Shown piece by piece: positions 9,061 through 18,604 of a DNA stretch of 64,000 nucleotides; within the stretch, counting starts at the first letter, position 1; each line of letters opens with the position of its first letter. The notes under the pieces were generated by a model. That model saw only the letters and a program-made list of their open reading frames with translations. It ran no database searches and was not told where the DNA came from. The stretch is from Gracilimonas sp965227785 (GTDB lineage Bacteria > Bacteroidota > Rhodothermia > Balneolales > Balneolaceae). The translations under genes were made by a program, and so were the position numbers. The DNA is taken from positions 3,162,001 through 3,226,000 of the forward strand of contig NZ_OZ245785.1 in NCBI RefSeq assembly GCF_965227785.1, in the 5' to 3' direction.

Positions 9061-11343
9061 TTAATAATAAGGACTGATCGAGAGTTGATAGGGCGCAGGT
9101 TGCCATTTACGAGTACTGGTAATTCTCATTTTTTGAATACCTTGGCTGTTTGCAATAAAAAAAGTGTTATCAGTATTACTCATTCTGGAAAAAGTAATAC
9201 CCTCGTCAGATCTGTCGTCAGTAAAATTATAAGCACCGACAGGCCTTAATGTATTCAAATCAATAAGATAAACATCCTCAAAAGTTGTTACCAGTGCTAA
9301 TTGGTCGTTGTGGTTGAAATCTAAGGCCGATACAATTCCTCCAAGATGAAATAACTCAGCACCGGTTTCTAAAGATTGTACCTGGGTTATAGTTGTATTT
9401 GCATACTCTCTGGTTGAAGCAATAAAATCACCTTTACTGGAAATATTTACCCAATCAGAAGTATTACCTTGTGTTGACAATGAATTGAAGCTAATCCTTT
9501 CTCCCTGATCGGTATAAAGGTGATATTTTGAAGCCATATTTACAGCGACAGTATCACCGGTTTTACTTACCGATATCCTTCTCTTAGAAGGAAAAGTATA
9601 AAATTGATCCGTGCTCTGTACTTCAAAATCGGGATCAGTCGAATCAAAGCTATATTTTCTAAAATTACTAAGTTCGCTAACCACGTAAACAGATAAACCG
9701 TCCGGTGAAAACTCAATATCATGGACCTCTATTTCAGAAATACTGAATACGGTTGTATCGGCAATAAAATCTCTTACTTCAAACTTCTTTGCTTCTTTTG
9801 TGGAATAGGCTATGAGGTTCTTTTCTTCCAGAATATCAATTCCGTCAATAGGACTATTAAAGGGATTAATTCTATTGAACTCGGAATTGCTATTGAGGTC
9901 ATAAATAACCAATTCATGAGCGTTTGAAGATGGGTCAGCGTCATAACCACTGGCTGCTATAAGATAATTGTCGTTGTTACTAACCTCTAAAACTGTTGCA
10001 TTCTCAAAATCAAAAGTAGATAGTTGTTCAAACTCATATGAATGACTTACTATCGGGTTACCAAATCCATTCTTTATATCAGATTTAATTCGATAATGAT
10101 ACGTCTCTGAAGTGTCTAAGTCGGTATCGGTGTAGGTGTCTTGAGAAGAGTTGAACTTTTTATAAGGGGTAAAATTGTCCCTATCCGTACTTCTGAGAAG
10201 GGTATAAGAGTGTATACCGGAAGGTTCTCTTGGTTCCCATTGTAGAGTTATGGAGTTTTGGTCTGAATCCTTTAGCAACAAATCTGCTACATAGATACGT
10301 ATTTCTGCTTGGGTAGTATCTGTACTAGCGGATGTATTATCTTTAATTGCTCGTACACTGTAGAATGTTCTATAATCTTTATAATACACACCACCTGAAG
10401 TGCCTGCTTGGGGAAGAAAGGGCTGAAGTGTATCAGTGAATGTATTTATACCCGGGTTTACAGTTGCAATTACACTTTGAGAGTTACGGTTATATCCTCT
10501 TAAGATTTCAAAGCTATCTTCAAAATCAGAATTATCTTCCCAGGTAATTACAGTTTTACTTTCATGCCGGACATCCGGTTCAAGCATATGTGGAGAGAAT
10601 TTTTCAAGTGCACTGTACTCTGCAATAATAGAATCAGCCACTATATTTTCTTCAATGTCGAGTTCTGATACGAAAGAACGTATTAAAAACTTTCTGTTTT
10701 GAAAGTCTAGATCAAAATCAGGGCTTTCATAGTATTTTTGCCCAGGGAGAAGTGTATCTATTACTTCAAAATGATTGATACCTTCAGTTGAAGAGTAAGC
10801 AATAGAAATAAAGGGCCAATCAGTTTCATAATCCCAGGTAAAATAAGCTTTTAAAGAATCAGGGTCGGGGGTTGTTTCAAGACTTGTTGACTCAGAGTCT
10901 TCATAACTCTTACAACATACAACTCCATACTTACTGAAAGGGTTACCAAAATCTATGTCAGTATGTAATGTCTCAGATTTAATTACACTATCTTTGGTAG
11001 ATCTTATTCTTTCTAAATGATACATAGTATTAATCGTAATTAGTTTGCTTGAGTCAACATAAGCATTCAACGACTTGTCTAAAGTGTCTAATACAATGAT
11101 ATCACTGTTACTGCCTACAGTTTTTGATAATATAAAAGCAGTAGCTAAGTCATGTTCTGAAGAGTTACCCCAACTAAGTTTAATTAGTTTATCTGCTAAA
11201 ATCTCCGAATCAAAAGCAGAAGGCGGTGCTAATTCATATTCAATGTTATCGGGATCATTGAGGTTATTTCTGTCAAATTTGGTAGGTGCCTCAGCACATG
11301 AGCACAGTAACAATAATGCAAAAAATGAAAAGTACTTAGTCAT
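9061..11343 (-). CDS. Large lipoprotein with FnIII-like and beta-propeller regions
   Basis: A 760-residue secreted lipoprotein. The N-terminus is a lipoprotein signal with lipobox LCSC (Cys at 16). About residues 250-450 contain at least two fibronectin-III-like units (repeated pattern of TLQWEP, YTLLRS, TYHYRIKS), and about 460-760 hold WD40-like blades (AYSTKEAKKF, DIEFSPDGLSVYVV, SALDFNHNDQLALVT). It should sit in the outer membrane or periplasm. It is the last gene of the minus-strand MoxR/DUF58 operon, 2 bp after the DUF5683-like gene. It looks richer in A+T than the genes upstream. The function is unknown; a scaffold or binding role is only suggested by the repeats. Confidence 0.75.
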   Translation of the reverse strand: MTKYFSFFALLLLCSCAEAPTKFDRNNLNDPDNIEYELAPPSAFDSEILADKLIKLSWGNSSEHDLATAFILSKTVGSNSDIIVLDTLDKSLNAYVDSSKLITINTMYHLERIRSTKDSVIKSETLHTDIDFGNPFSKYGVVCCKSYEDSESTSLETTPDPDSLKAYFTWDYETDWPFISIAYSSTEGINHFEVIDTLLPGQKYYESPDFDLDFQNRKFLIRSFVSELDIEENIVADSIIAEYSALEKFSPHMLEPDVRHESKTVITWEDNSDFEDSFEILRGYNRNSQSVIATVNPGINTFTDTLQPFLPQAGTSGGVYYKDYRTFYSVRAIKDNTSASTDTTQAEIRIYVADLLLKDSDQNSITLQWEPREPSGIHSYTLLRSTDRDNFTPYKKFNSSQDTYTDTDLDTSETYHYRIKSDIKNGFGNPIVSHSYEFEQLSTFDFENATVLEVSNNDNYLIAASGYDADPSSNAHELVIYDLNSNSEFNRINPFNSPIDGIDILEEKNLIAYSTKEAKKFEVRDFIADTTVFSISEIEVHDIEFSPDGLSVYVVSELSNFRKYSFDSTDPDFEVQSTDQFYTFPSKRRISVSKTGDTVAVNMASKYHLYTDQGERISFNSLSTQGNTSDWVNISSKGDFIASTREYANTTITQVQSLETGAELFHLGGIVSALDFNHNDQLALVTTFEDVYLIDLNTLRPVGAYNFTDDRSDEGITFSRMSNTDNTFFIANSQGIQKMRITSTRKWQPAPYQLSISPYY

Positions 11344-11345
11344 AA

Positions 11346-12317
11346 TTAAAAATCGATTTCAATTTTTGCTTTCGGAATCAAATCTGAATCAAAATCAATA
11401 AATGGTTTCATGATGATCTTATCTTTCGTCAATCCAAATTTCGGAGCGGTTATTCCATCAATAATATTCAACAAGTATGTAGCTGAAAAAGCTATAATGG
11501 ATGCATTTCTAAAACGCTCAAACTTCAAAATTTGATCGTAAGTTTTATCGGCTTTTTTTGCAATAGTTAAAACTTCACGCGGATCAGTAGCAAATTGATA
11601 CTCCAGTCTTAACCTTTCATATTCTGAATTCTTCTGAGCTAATCTATGATTCGAAAGAAGGCTGCTTATTCCGAACCCACTCATCAGGCTTATGACTAAT
11701 GCTCCCTTTAATTTTTCGTGTTTTCTAAACTGTGCTGCTCCTGGAATAAAGCTCTTTTTGAACAATTCCATTCTGGTAGGCCGGACGTAATTTTCAAATA
11801 CAGTATAACCATTTATGTTCATTTCTGAGACTTCCTTCACCCCACCAACGGTGGTTGTAACTTTATATGTGCCATTGTTCAGGGTGGTATGAAATGAAGT
11901 TTCATTAATATTTTGCCCATTTATACTGACACGTGCATCATGGTCTGCAAAAAAGAAAACATTCGATTTTAATTTACACGCTGTATAAGAACTTTGATGT
12001 GCATTTTTGCCAAGGTTCTTAATCTGCTCTTGATTAAACATGATTGTGTGGGTTACACCAGGTCTTAATGTGGTCGAAACAACAGCATCATAGTGGTATT
12101 TAGAAGCAATGATCAGGTTTTTTTCACCGGACTCAATTTTAAGTCTCTCTTGGGGAACGACCGGAATACAACTTGAATAATCCTGATCTATTACAAGGAA
12201 TGATTCCTCTGCGTCAAACCTTAGGATAACCTTGGTAGAATCGGTTTGTGCATTTGTATCTAAAGCGATTAGAGGGAGAAAAAGTAATGTTAAAATGAAT
12301 TGTATTTTATTATACAT
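11346..12317 (-). CDS. Secreted/membrane protein, DUF5683-like
   Basis: Not a well-known protein. A signal peptide is followed by a beta-rich region (about 30-180) with an SINGQNI/NGTYKV pattern resembling PEGA-type domains. A C-terminal part contains KKSFIPGAAQFRKHEKLKGAL, the PG-x-x-Q-x-x-x-x-K-x-x-KG pattern of DUF5683 proteins, then two probable membrane helices (about 200-220 and 275-295). The ATG at 12317 is preferred to a TTG at 12326 because it gives a compact signal peptide. It lies 12 bp behind the DUF58 gene and 2 bp before the lipoprotein gene, so all three are probably one transcript. Function unknown. Confidence 0.7.
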   Translation of the reverse strand: MYNKIQFILTLLFLPLIALDTNAQTDSTKVILRFDAEESFLVIDQDYSSCIPVVPQERLKIESGEKNLIIASKYHYDAVVSTTLRPGVTHTIMFNQEQIKNLGKNAHQSSYTACKLKSNVFFFADHDARVSINGQNINETSFHTTLNNGTYKVTTTVGGVKEVSEMNINGYTVFENYVRPTRMELFKKSFIPGAAQFRKHEKLKGALVISLMSGFGISSLLSNHRLAQKNSEYERLRLEYQFATDPREVLTIAKKADKTYDQILKFERFRNASIIAFSATYLLNIIDGITAPKFGLTKDKIIMKPFIDFDSDLIPKAKIEIDF

Positions 12318-12329
12318 AAACTTCAAAAG

Positions 12330-13670
12330 CTAAATAAGCCCCCGGGCCTTCAACTCCAGGTACTTATTAATCGCATTCACTGAAAGCTCTTTTGGAGGGG
12401 TTAAAATGGTTTGAATGCCTCGTTGATTTAAGGCTTTAATAATCTGCTTTTTCTCGAAGGCGAATTTTTCAGCTACCGTTTTGGTATAAATTTGTCCGAT
12501 TGTTTTTGAATCTTCATGCAGCAGCTTGGTCATTTCAGTATTCTCGAAAAAGATGGTAACCAGTAAATGATCTTTGGCTATCCGCTGCAGATAGGGAAGT
12601 TGCCGCTCCATCGAAGAAAAGGTCTCAAAATTGGTATAAAGTAATACAAGGCTACGCTGATTTACGTGCTTCCTCAATGAAACCACCAGCCGCTCGTAGT
12701 CCGATTCCAGAAAATTTGTGTTCAGATTATACAAAGCTTCCTGAATACGCTGAATGTGCGTTCTTTTTTTCTCGGGTTTGACTACTACAGAGTCATTATT
12801 GGAAAACGTGACCAGCCCTGCTTTGTCGTCTTTGATAAGGGCGATATTTGATATAACGAGGCTTGTATTGATGGCATAATCAAGAAGGTGCAGGCCGTCA
12901 AAAGGCATCTTCATCACCCGGCCCATATCAATCACATTAATCACGTTTTGGGATCGCTCATCCTGGTACTGGTTTACCATCAGGTCATTGGCACGGGCGG
13001 TGGCTTTCCAGTTGATAGAACGGACATCATCGCCCCGCACATATTCCTTAATCTGGTCAAATTCCATGGTGTGTCCGACCCTGCAGATCTTTTTAATGCC
13101 AATGTCCGTTAACCGGTTTGAAATGGCGTACATCTCAAATTTGCGCATCTGTATAAAGGAGGGATAAACGGGAACCGTTTCTGTCGCTTGGATACTGACT
13201 TTCCTTCTTACAAATCCAATTCGGGTGTTCATAAACACGTTTATATTCCCGAAATCAAACTCACCCCGTTCGGTTGGCCGAAGCGTATATTCAAATTCTT
13301 TTTTCATTCCTGAATCCAGCAGTGATTTAATACTGAAATCCCTGATTTGAAACTGATGTGGAATTTCATCAATAATTTCTGCTTGTGCTGAAAAGCTAAG
13401 CCGATTCGTCAGCTGTAAGCGAATGGTGTTCTCATCTCCATTAGATAGTCGCTGGGGAACAATCCTTTTTCCGATTACAGGTTCTTTTCTGCTGAATAAA
13501 AGGACCAGGTCAATCCCAAAAACGATTACAAACCCAAAGAACAGTATTTCAGCAAAAGCACCTGCCGGTGGCACAAAATAACCGACCAGGAAAGTCAGAG
13601 CCACTCCGGCCAGTACCTGAAAAAACAGGTTGCTTAAATGCAGTTGCTTAAGAATTGTAAGTGGGTTCAT
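12330..13670 (-). CDS. DUF58 domain protein (vWA-like), MoxR partner
   Basis: Two N-terminal membrane helices (about 15-60) anchor a cytoplasmic part carrying the DUF58 signature near 205-240: EYVRGDDVRSINWKATAR and the following LMVNQYQDE. The C-terminal half has the vWA-like fold (VINVIDMGR with the metal-site aspartate). DUF58 proteins form a conserved genetic pair with MoxR AAA+ ATPases and are thought to work with them as a chaperone-like module on secreted or membrane proteins. Here the MoxR gene is immediately upstream in the operon, but separated by 108 bp that contain a palindromic repeat. 446 residues is usual for the family. Confidence 0.9.
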   Translation of the reverse strand: MNPLTILKQLHLSNLFFQVLAGVALTFLVGYFVPPAGAFAEILFFGFVIVFGIDLVLLFSRKEPVIGKRIVPQRLSNGDENTIRLQLTNRLSFSAQAEIIDEIPHQFQIRDFSIKSLLDSGMKKEFEYTLRPTERGEFDFGNINVFMNTRIGFVRRKVSIQATETVPVYPSFIQMRKFEMYAISNRLTDIGIKKICRVGHTMEFDQIKEYVRGDDVRSINWKATARANDLMVNQYQDERSQNVINVIDMGRVMKMPFDGLHLLDYAINTSLVISNIALIKDDKAGLVTFSNNDSVVVKPEKKRTHIQRIQEALYNLNTNFLESDYERLVVSLRKHVNQRSLVLLYTNFETFSSMERQLPYLQRIAKDHLLVTIFFENTEMTKLLHEDSKTIGQIYTKTVAEKFAFEKKQIIKALNQRGIQTILTPPKELSVNAINKYLELKARGLI

Positions 13671-13690
13671 AAACTAGTTTATTTGGGTCG

Positions 13691-13773
13691 GTCATGCCGT
13701 GCATTGACACGGCATCTCCTTATTCAATTTAGGGTGTGGTAAAAGGAGATCGCGGGTCTAAGCTCGCGATGAC
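13691..13773. repeat. Dispersed palindromic repeat (cloverleaf-like), copy 1
   Basis: An 83 bp element between the moxR and DUF58 genes. The ends GTCAT and ATGAC pair. Inside are a hairpin GCCGTG/CACGGC (13696-13713), an inner stem ATCTCCTT/AAGGAGAT (13714-13721 and 13743-13750), and a second hairpin CGCG/CGCG (13751-13768). It shares CTCGCGATGAC, AGGAGATCGC and the GTCAT terminus with the element at 37586-37738, so the two are one family. Such GTCATTGCGAG-type repeats occur dispersed in many bacterial genomes. Confidence 0.75.
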
Positions 13774-13778
13774 TTTCT

Positions 13779-14798
13779 TTACCTTGGCACCTCCACCTTC
13801 TCCAGAATTATTTGAATAACCTGGTCGGGTTTCATGCCCTCCATTTCCTTTTCAGGAGTAAGGGTGATTCGATGCCGGAGCACCGGATTAATAACTTCCT
13901 TAACATCTTCAGGGGTGATAAAATCACGTCCGTTCATTGCGGCCCAGGCTTGTGCTGCTTTCATCACAAAAACGGATGCTCGTGGCGAAGCTCCAATTGA
14001 TAGCGAACTGCTGTTTCTTGTATTCTGAATTATTTGAGCAATGTAATTCATCAACTCGGGCTCTACGTGAACCGAGGCTGCGACATTTCGCTGCTTGGCG
14101 ATTTCTTCGGCCGAAATCACTTTGTCCAGCGAGCTGACGTCCAGCTTATTCTTGCGGGAATAACTGCCGGATAAAATCTGAACTTCTTCTTCCAAAGAAG
14201 GATAGGGGACATCAATCCGGAATAAAAAGCGATCGAGCTGAGCTTCCGGAAGCCGGTAGGTTCCCTCATGCTCAATAGGGTTTTGTGTGGCAATGACCAT
14301 AAAGGGCGGCTCCATGAAATAGGTTTTACCATCTACGGTGATTTGCCGCTCTTCCATCACTTCGAACAGAGCTGCCTGTGTTTTGGCTGGCGAGCGGTTG
14401 ATCTCATCAATGAGCACAAGGTTTGAAAAAACCGGACCTTCCTTAAACTCAAAGTCTGTGGTTTTAGGGTTGAAAACCGACGTTCCGATTACATCAGCCG
14501 GCATCAGGTCGGGGGTGAATTGGATGCGGGAAAAATCAGCGCTAATGGTTTGGGCCAGCAGTTTGGTGGTTAGGGTTTTGGCCACGCCGGGCACGCCTTC
14601 AATTAACACATGTCCGTCGGCAAGTAGAGCAGCTATCAACAAGTCAACCATCCGTTGCTGCCCTACAATGATCTTTCCGATTTCCTCTCGTATACTTTTT
14701 ACCAGCTTTTCTACACCCGATAAATCAGTACGGCTTTCAAAAGGTGCATTCTCTTTCTTCGGTTGTTCGCTTTGGTTGTTTTTCTCTTCAGTGCTCAT
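13779..14798 (-). CDS. MoxR-family AAA+ ATPase
   Basis: A 339-residue AAA+ ATPase with Walker A GVPGVAKT near 68-75, Walker B LVLIDEINRSP near 127-137, sensor 1 ATQNP and sensor 2 GASPRAS. The AAA_3 core plus lid domain is complete. MoxR proteins act as chaperone-like ATPases with vWA/DUF58 partners, which are encoded in the same operon here. The start overlaps the DUF4350 stop by 4 bp (ATGA), so translation is probably coupled. A second MoxR paralogue lies at 37814-38815 without these partners. Confidence 0.93.
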   Translation of the reverse strand: MSTEEKNNQSEQPKKENAPFESRTDLSGVEKLVKSIREEIGKIIVGQQRMVDLLIAALLADGHVLIEGVPGVAKTLTTKLLAQTISADFSRIQFTPDLMPADVIGTSVFNPKTTDFEFKEGPVFSNLVLIDEINRSPAKTQAALFEVMEERQITVDGKTYFMEPPFMVIATQNPIEHEGTYRLPEAQLDRFLFRIDVPYPSLEEEVQILSGSYSRKNKLDVSSLDKVISAEEIAKQRNVAASVHVEPELMNYIAQIIQNTRNSSSLSIGASPRASVFVMKAAQAWAAMNGRDFITPEDVKEVINPVLRHRITLTPEKEMEGMKPDQVIQIILEKVEVPR

Positions 14799-15997
14799 CG
14801 TTGACTCTGGTTATAGAATTGGTCAATTCGTTCGGTTAACAGTTTTAATTCTTTTTGGGTGAGGTCATCTTGACCTGAGATCTTGTCAATCAGATCAAAA
14901 AGTGCCCGTATTTCGGTCTCCTCAATTCCTGATCGCAGGGCTACATCATGCTTTAATTCTTTATCAATTTCGGAAGTATTTAGCCCCAGATTGGATCGAA
15001 TATAATCATAGAAGAACCGGATTTTCTTATCAGCAATCAGCTTATGGTCCCCTTTTTCGAGGTAAAGGCTCCCTATGGTACGTGCAAATTCGATACTGGA
15101 GTTTTTGGGCGGTTCGATCATTGGAATAATCCGCTGTTTTCGCTTGGCGCGGAAAATCATAAACAGCAACACCCCGCTTAAACTGATGAACCAGGCCCAG
15201 CTGAGATGTTCCTCAGAAACAACATACCGGACAACACTGCCACCGGCCCGGCGGACATCTTTGTAATATTCATCCCAAATGGTTTCCCGTTCAGGAAGGT
15301 ATGACAGAGCTTTAAGGGCGTAATCGACACCGGATTCATCCCGCACAAAATAATTGGTAAAAAGGGTAGGGTTGGAATGAAGAAAAAGCTCACCTTCGCC
15401 AAATTGTATTCGGATAAAATTCGGATTTCCTTCTTCGTTTATGCCCAGTGATGTTACATTCAAGGTAGAATCAGCCTTATAGAAATAGGTTTCGGTGGTA
15501 CTTCGGTTGTAAGGGAAGCCGGATTCTTTTTTTAGTCGTGGATTTGTGTAATTGACACGGACGGTGTCGTCATCCAAAATAGATCCTCCCGTTAAAAAGG
15601 GATTATTCAAATAGGTGCCAATCTTCAGGCTGTCTCTAAATGCTTGCTCAAAAGTGCGTGCTGCTATAAATACGCTGGCTCCCTGCTCAACCTGAGAAAG
15701 TAAAATATCCGTTTCCCACCGGTCGATGCCAAAGCTCTGGTTGATGAATATCCAGTTTTTTTGGGGATTCGAGGTGTCAGCATATTCAAAAATAGGGGAT
15801 TGGTTTATTCTGATTTCATCACCGGGAAAGGCAGACGGTAGTAAGCTATGTATCAGATAACCTCCGTAAGGAATTTTGTCCTCAGATGAGAAGCTTTCGG
15901 TCCAGTCTAAAGGTTTTGGGCGCAGAATCTGAGTGAGTATATAGATGACTATTAGTCCGCCCAGAATGAAATAATATGTTCGTTCTTTTTTAAACAC
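14795..15997 (-). CDS. DUF4350 domain membrane protein
   Basis: A 400-residue protein with an N-terminal membrane helix (about 8-24), an extracytoplasmic DUF4350-like domain (about 35-250; GGYLIHSLLP, NQSFG, GASVFIAA, GEGELFLHSNP), a second helix near 270-285 (SWAWFISLSGVLLF) and a charged cytoplasmic tail. DUF4350 proteins are standard members of MoxR-DUF58-DUF4129 clusters; no biochemical role is established. The start is GTG, overlapping the DUF4129 stop by one base (TAGTG), and the gene overlaps moxR by 4 bp. This is consistent with a tightly coupled operon. Confidence 0.82.
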   Translation of the reverse strand: MFKKERTYYFILGGLIVIYILTQILRPKPLDWTESFSSEDKIPYGGYLIHSLLPSAFPGDEIRINQSPIFEYADTSNPQKNWIFINQSFGIDRWETDILLSQVEQGASVFIAARTFEQAFRDSLKIGTYLNNPFLTGGSILDDDTVRVNYTNPRLKKESGFPYNRSTTETYFYKADSTLNVTSLGINEEGNPNFIRIQFGEGELFLHSNPTLFTNYFVRDESGVDYALKALSYLPERETIWDEYYKDVRRAGGSVVRYVVSEEHLSWAWFISLSGVLLFMIFRAKRKQRIIPMIEPPKNSSIEFARTIGSLYLEKGDHKLIADKKIRFFYDYIRSNLGLNTSEIDKELKHDVALRSGIEETEIRALFDLIDKISGQDDLTQKELKLLTERIDQFYNQSQR

Positions 15998-16716
15998 TAT
16001 GAACCGGCCTGTTTTTTAAACTTTTCGTAAACATCCTGAACGGTCTCAAATCCGGGCTTCTCAATCTTAAAATCACCGTATTCTACATATTCATAATAGG
16101 TTGTAAGCTTGTTGAAAAAATCGCCTGCAGGGTGATTCCCCAACTCCCGTAAGTAGTCATGATTGGTTTTGTCGGGTTTCCAGTTAATAAGTTCATTTTC
16201 ATTCAGTTGCTGAAGTGCTTTCAGGTATAAAATTCGAACAGCATCCCGGTAGCGACTTTCAGTAAGTGCTGTCTGAAGCATTTCCTCATAATCTGTTTTG
16301 GTGAGCTCCGATTCTCCAATGTTCATTGCCAGAGATTGTCCCGAATTTTTCCTGGAGAAGGAGGAGGTGAGATTCCCGCCCAGCATATGATTTATCAGGG
16401 CAAAAAGAACGGCTCCGAATATGGCGAAAAAGATGACCCTCACGGTGATGGAAGCCCACGGACTACTGAATATCCATTGAAGTAATTGTACAACCCACCG
16501 TTGAATCCGGCTCAACAGGGTTTCGGGGTTTTCGGCTTCTTCGTTATAAGCAAATGCATTGTCAGAGGTTAAACTGTCTAGAGTAGAAGGACTAACGGTT
16601 CTCACATATACTTCACTGCTGTCCGGTTCAAAGTCTTGAACCGTGATAGAATCATCCTGAGCTGTTGCAGCAGCAGGAATCAGAAATAGAAATATAAGCA
16701 GCAGTCTGCGGATCAA
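15997..16716 (-). CDS. DUF4129 domain membrane protein
   Basis: A 239-residue protein with a cleavable-type signal (RRLLLIFLFLIPAAATAQ), a single membrane helix near 90-112 and a cytoplasmic C-terminal DUF4129-like domain (about 140-235; RYRDAVRILYLKALQQL, KTNHDYLREL, YYEYVEYGDF). The start codon is TTG, fused with the upstream stop as TTGA. DUF4129 is found in MoxR operons and, in other contexts, fused to transglutaminase domains; no transglutaminase domain is present here. Function unknown beyond the module. Confidence 0.82.
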   Translation of the reverse strand: MIRRLLLIFLFLIPAAATAQDDSITVQDFEPDSSEVYVRTVSPSTLDSLTSDNAFAYNEEAENPETLLSRIQRWVVQLLQWIFSSPWASITVRVIFFAIFGAVLFALINHMLGGNLTSSFSRKNSGQSLAMNIGESELTKTDYEEMLQTALTESRYRDAVRILYLKALQQLNENELINWKPDKTNHDYLRELGNHPAGDFFNKLTTYYEYVEYGDFKIEKPGFETVQDVYEKFKKQAGS

Positions 16717-17537
16717 CCCAACTCCTCAATTTGTGCGCGTAATCCTTTTCCTTCTTTTCGCTCAATCAGGTTAAAATACTGCAGAGCCATGGCAATCAGC
16801 ATAAGTACCGAAAACAGAGAGGCGACAACGATAAGCAACCCGTAAAAAAGTCCCACTCCGGTTCCGATAAGGGCGGAGTCACCGGCACCAGACGCTGCCA
16901 GAAAGCCAAAGAATATCGACATTGGGATAATAAGCACATACGACATGAATGAGGTGATAATATTCATCACCAGGTACGTGGCAAACGTAAACCACCAGTG
17001 GCCTTGTACCAAATCCCACGAACGGCTGATGGAATCAAAAGGATTTCGCTGTTCAATGACGGCTACAGCAGGGGCTACAAATAGTTTAATTCCAATGTAG
17101 ATGCCCGGAATAATGAAAAACATAAAACCGAAGAATACAATGAAAATGATCAGGATGTAGAGCCCGAGAAGGGTGAAAAAATTCCGTCCGAAATTGTTGA
17201 AAATATCTTCAAACCGTACCTCATTTGTATCCCGGGCAAGGTTGATATGAGTAAGTGAAACCGTGAGCAGCGCCCCGGATGAAAAGGCAAGTAGCAGCAT
17301 TCCGATTAGAAAATCTCCACTGAAAAGAGCCTCAGCAGAAGCATCGGGGTTATCCATCACGGCAGTGAAAAAGCTGGAATATCCGCTGCCAACCAAAAGG
17401 CCGGAGATGATGTAAAAAGGAAGAACCAAAAGTCCTAGAGCTTTACCCAGGCTTTTGTAGTGCACCCGGATGTAAGTAAATGAATCGGTTAAAATGCCCC
17501 CGAGATCACGATATTTTTGAAGTTTGAAGTCGCTCAT
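16713..17537 (-). CDS. Multi-pass membrane protein of the MoxR operon
   Basis: A 274-residue integral membrane protein with about six hydrophobic segments, separated by short loops such as NLARDTNEVRFEDIFNNF. A conserved feature is the segment RNPFDSISRSWDLVQGHWW, seen in the glycerophosphodiester-phosphodiesterase-type membrane domain / DUF975-like families. It overlaps its neighbours by 4 bp on both sides. A role as a membrane subunit of the MoxR module is inferred from operon position only. Confidence 0.75.
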   Translation of the reverse strand: MSDFKLQKYRDLGGILTDSFTYIRVHYKSLGKALGLLVLPFYIISGLLVGSGYSSFFTAVMDNPDASAEALFSGDFLIGMLLLAFSSGALLTVSLTHINLARDTNEVRFEDIFNNFGRNFFTLLGLYILIIFIVFFGFMFFIIPGIYIGIKLFVAPAVAVIEQRNPFDSISRSWDLVQGHWWFTFATYLVMNIITSFMSYVLIIPMSIFFGFLAASGAGDSALIGTGVGLFYGLLIVVASLFSVLMLIAMALQYFNLIERKEGKGLRAQIEELG

Positions 17538-18487
17538 TGTTTCTTTTTTAGAGTGTAGGGTAAATAAACAAAGTACCAGAGAATGAAAGCTAAAGAACTC
17601 AAAATTATAAATAAGCTCAACCAGACCGGCATTTCCGTATAACGGGTTACGAAAGACTCCAGCAACCCGGCCGCTACAAAAACGGGAACCAGGCCAATAA
17701 TCATTTTCAGTCCTTCACGGCCGGCTTTTATAAAAGAATCTTTTCGTGACCTCGTGCCGGGGAACAAAAAGCCGTTACCAACCACAAATCCTGCAGCACC
17801 TGCAATCACAATAGCAGAAAGCTCCAGTGTACCATGAATAAAAATTACCCGCAGGGCTTCGGCTACCAATCCGTATTTGGCAAAAAAGTGGATGAAAGCG
17901 CCCACCATCACACCATTATTCAAAAGAACCATTCCGACCCCGAGGGAAGTGAGTAAGCCGCTGGCAAAGGCATAAAAAGAAACCCGGACATTATTCACGG
18001 TGATGGCAAAAAACATGTTCATCTCTTCTGCTTCTTTGTACACCGCCAGTGGATCACCCCGGTCAATATTGCTGATGGTCATGTTCACATAGGCATCACC
18101 CATAATGTATCTCACAAAAGAGGGATCGTTCATTGAAGATAATACACCAATTGCGATGGCAATGGTGAAAACAATAAAACTGTAGAGTAGTTCTTTCTGC
18201 TTGTTTGCAAAAAGCTCAGGCAGTTCCCGGGTCCAAAACGTGATCAGGCGATTCGTCTCTTCTTTTTTGGAACGATAGATTTCATCATGAACGGCAACCG
18301 AAAGCTGGTTCAGGTATTCTTCGGTTTTACTGCCGGGGTAGTTGGCCTGTGCATATGCTAAATCGGCGCTGAGTTCGATGTATAGGTCCGCTAGTTTATC
18401 CGGGTCATCCTGAGATTTAACCTTCAGCAGCCCTTCAAACTCCTTCCATTTGTCTGCATTCTTCCGTAAAAAGGCTACTTCTCTCAT
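17534..18487 (-). CDS. SpoIIM/DUF95-family membrane protein
   Basis: A 317-residue protein with a soluble N-terminal helical part (about 1-95; starts REVAFLRKN and contains YLNQLSVAVHDEIY) followed by five or six membrane helices, including FIHGTLELSAIVIAG, the family signature with a buried glutamate. The homologue gave its name to sporulation gene spoIIM, but the family is widespread in non-sporulating bacteria next to RDD and MoxR genes, as here. It is the first gene of the minus-strand operon and lies divergent to the RDD gene across 117 bp. No sporulation role is implied. Confidence 0.87.
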   Translation of the reverse strand: MREVAFLRKNADKWKEFEGLLKVKSQDDPDKLADLYIELSADLAYAQANYPGSKTEEYLNQLSVAVHDEIYRSKKEETNRLITFWTRELPELFANKQKELLYSFIVFTIAIAIGVLSSMNDPSFVRYIMGDAYVNMTISNIDRGDPLAVYKEAEEMNMFFAITVNNVRVSFYAFASGLLTSLGVGMVLLNNGVMVGAFIHFFAKYGLVAEALRVIFIHGTLELSAIVIAGAAGFVVGNGFLFPGTRSRKDSFIKAGREGLKMIIGLVPVFVAAGLLESFVTRYTEMPVWLSLFIILSSLAFILWYFVYLPYTLKKKQ

Positions 18488-18604
18488 TCAGTAAAATCAC
18501 TTTCGTTTTAACATACATGAGCCTAACTTGGCGCTCGTTTGTGTGCAAGAAGATAACAAATCAAAACCAATACGAAACCACAGAAATCCTAATAAATCAG
18601 CATT

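Noticed and set aside
17534..18487. Sporulation function from the SpoIIM-like gene
   Set aside because: The family is widespread in non-sporulating bacteria beside RDD and MoxR genes; no other sporulation gene is present.
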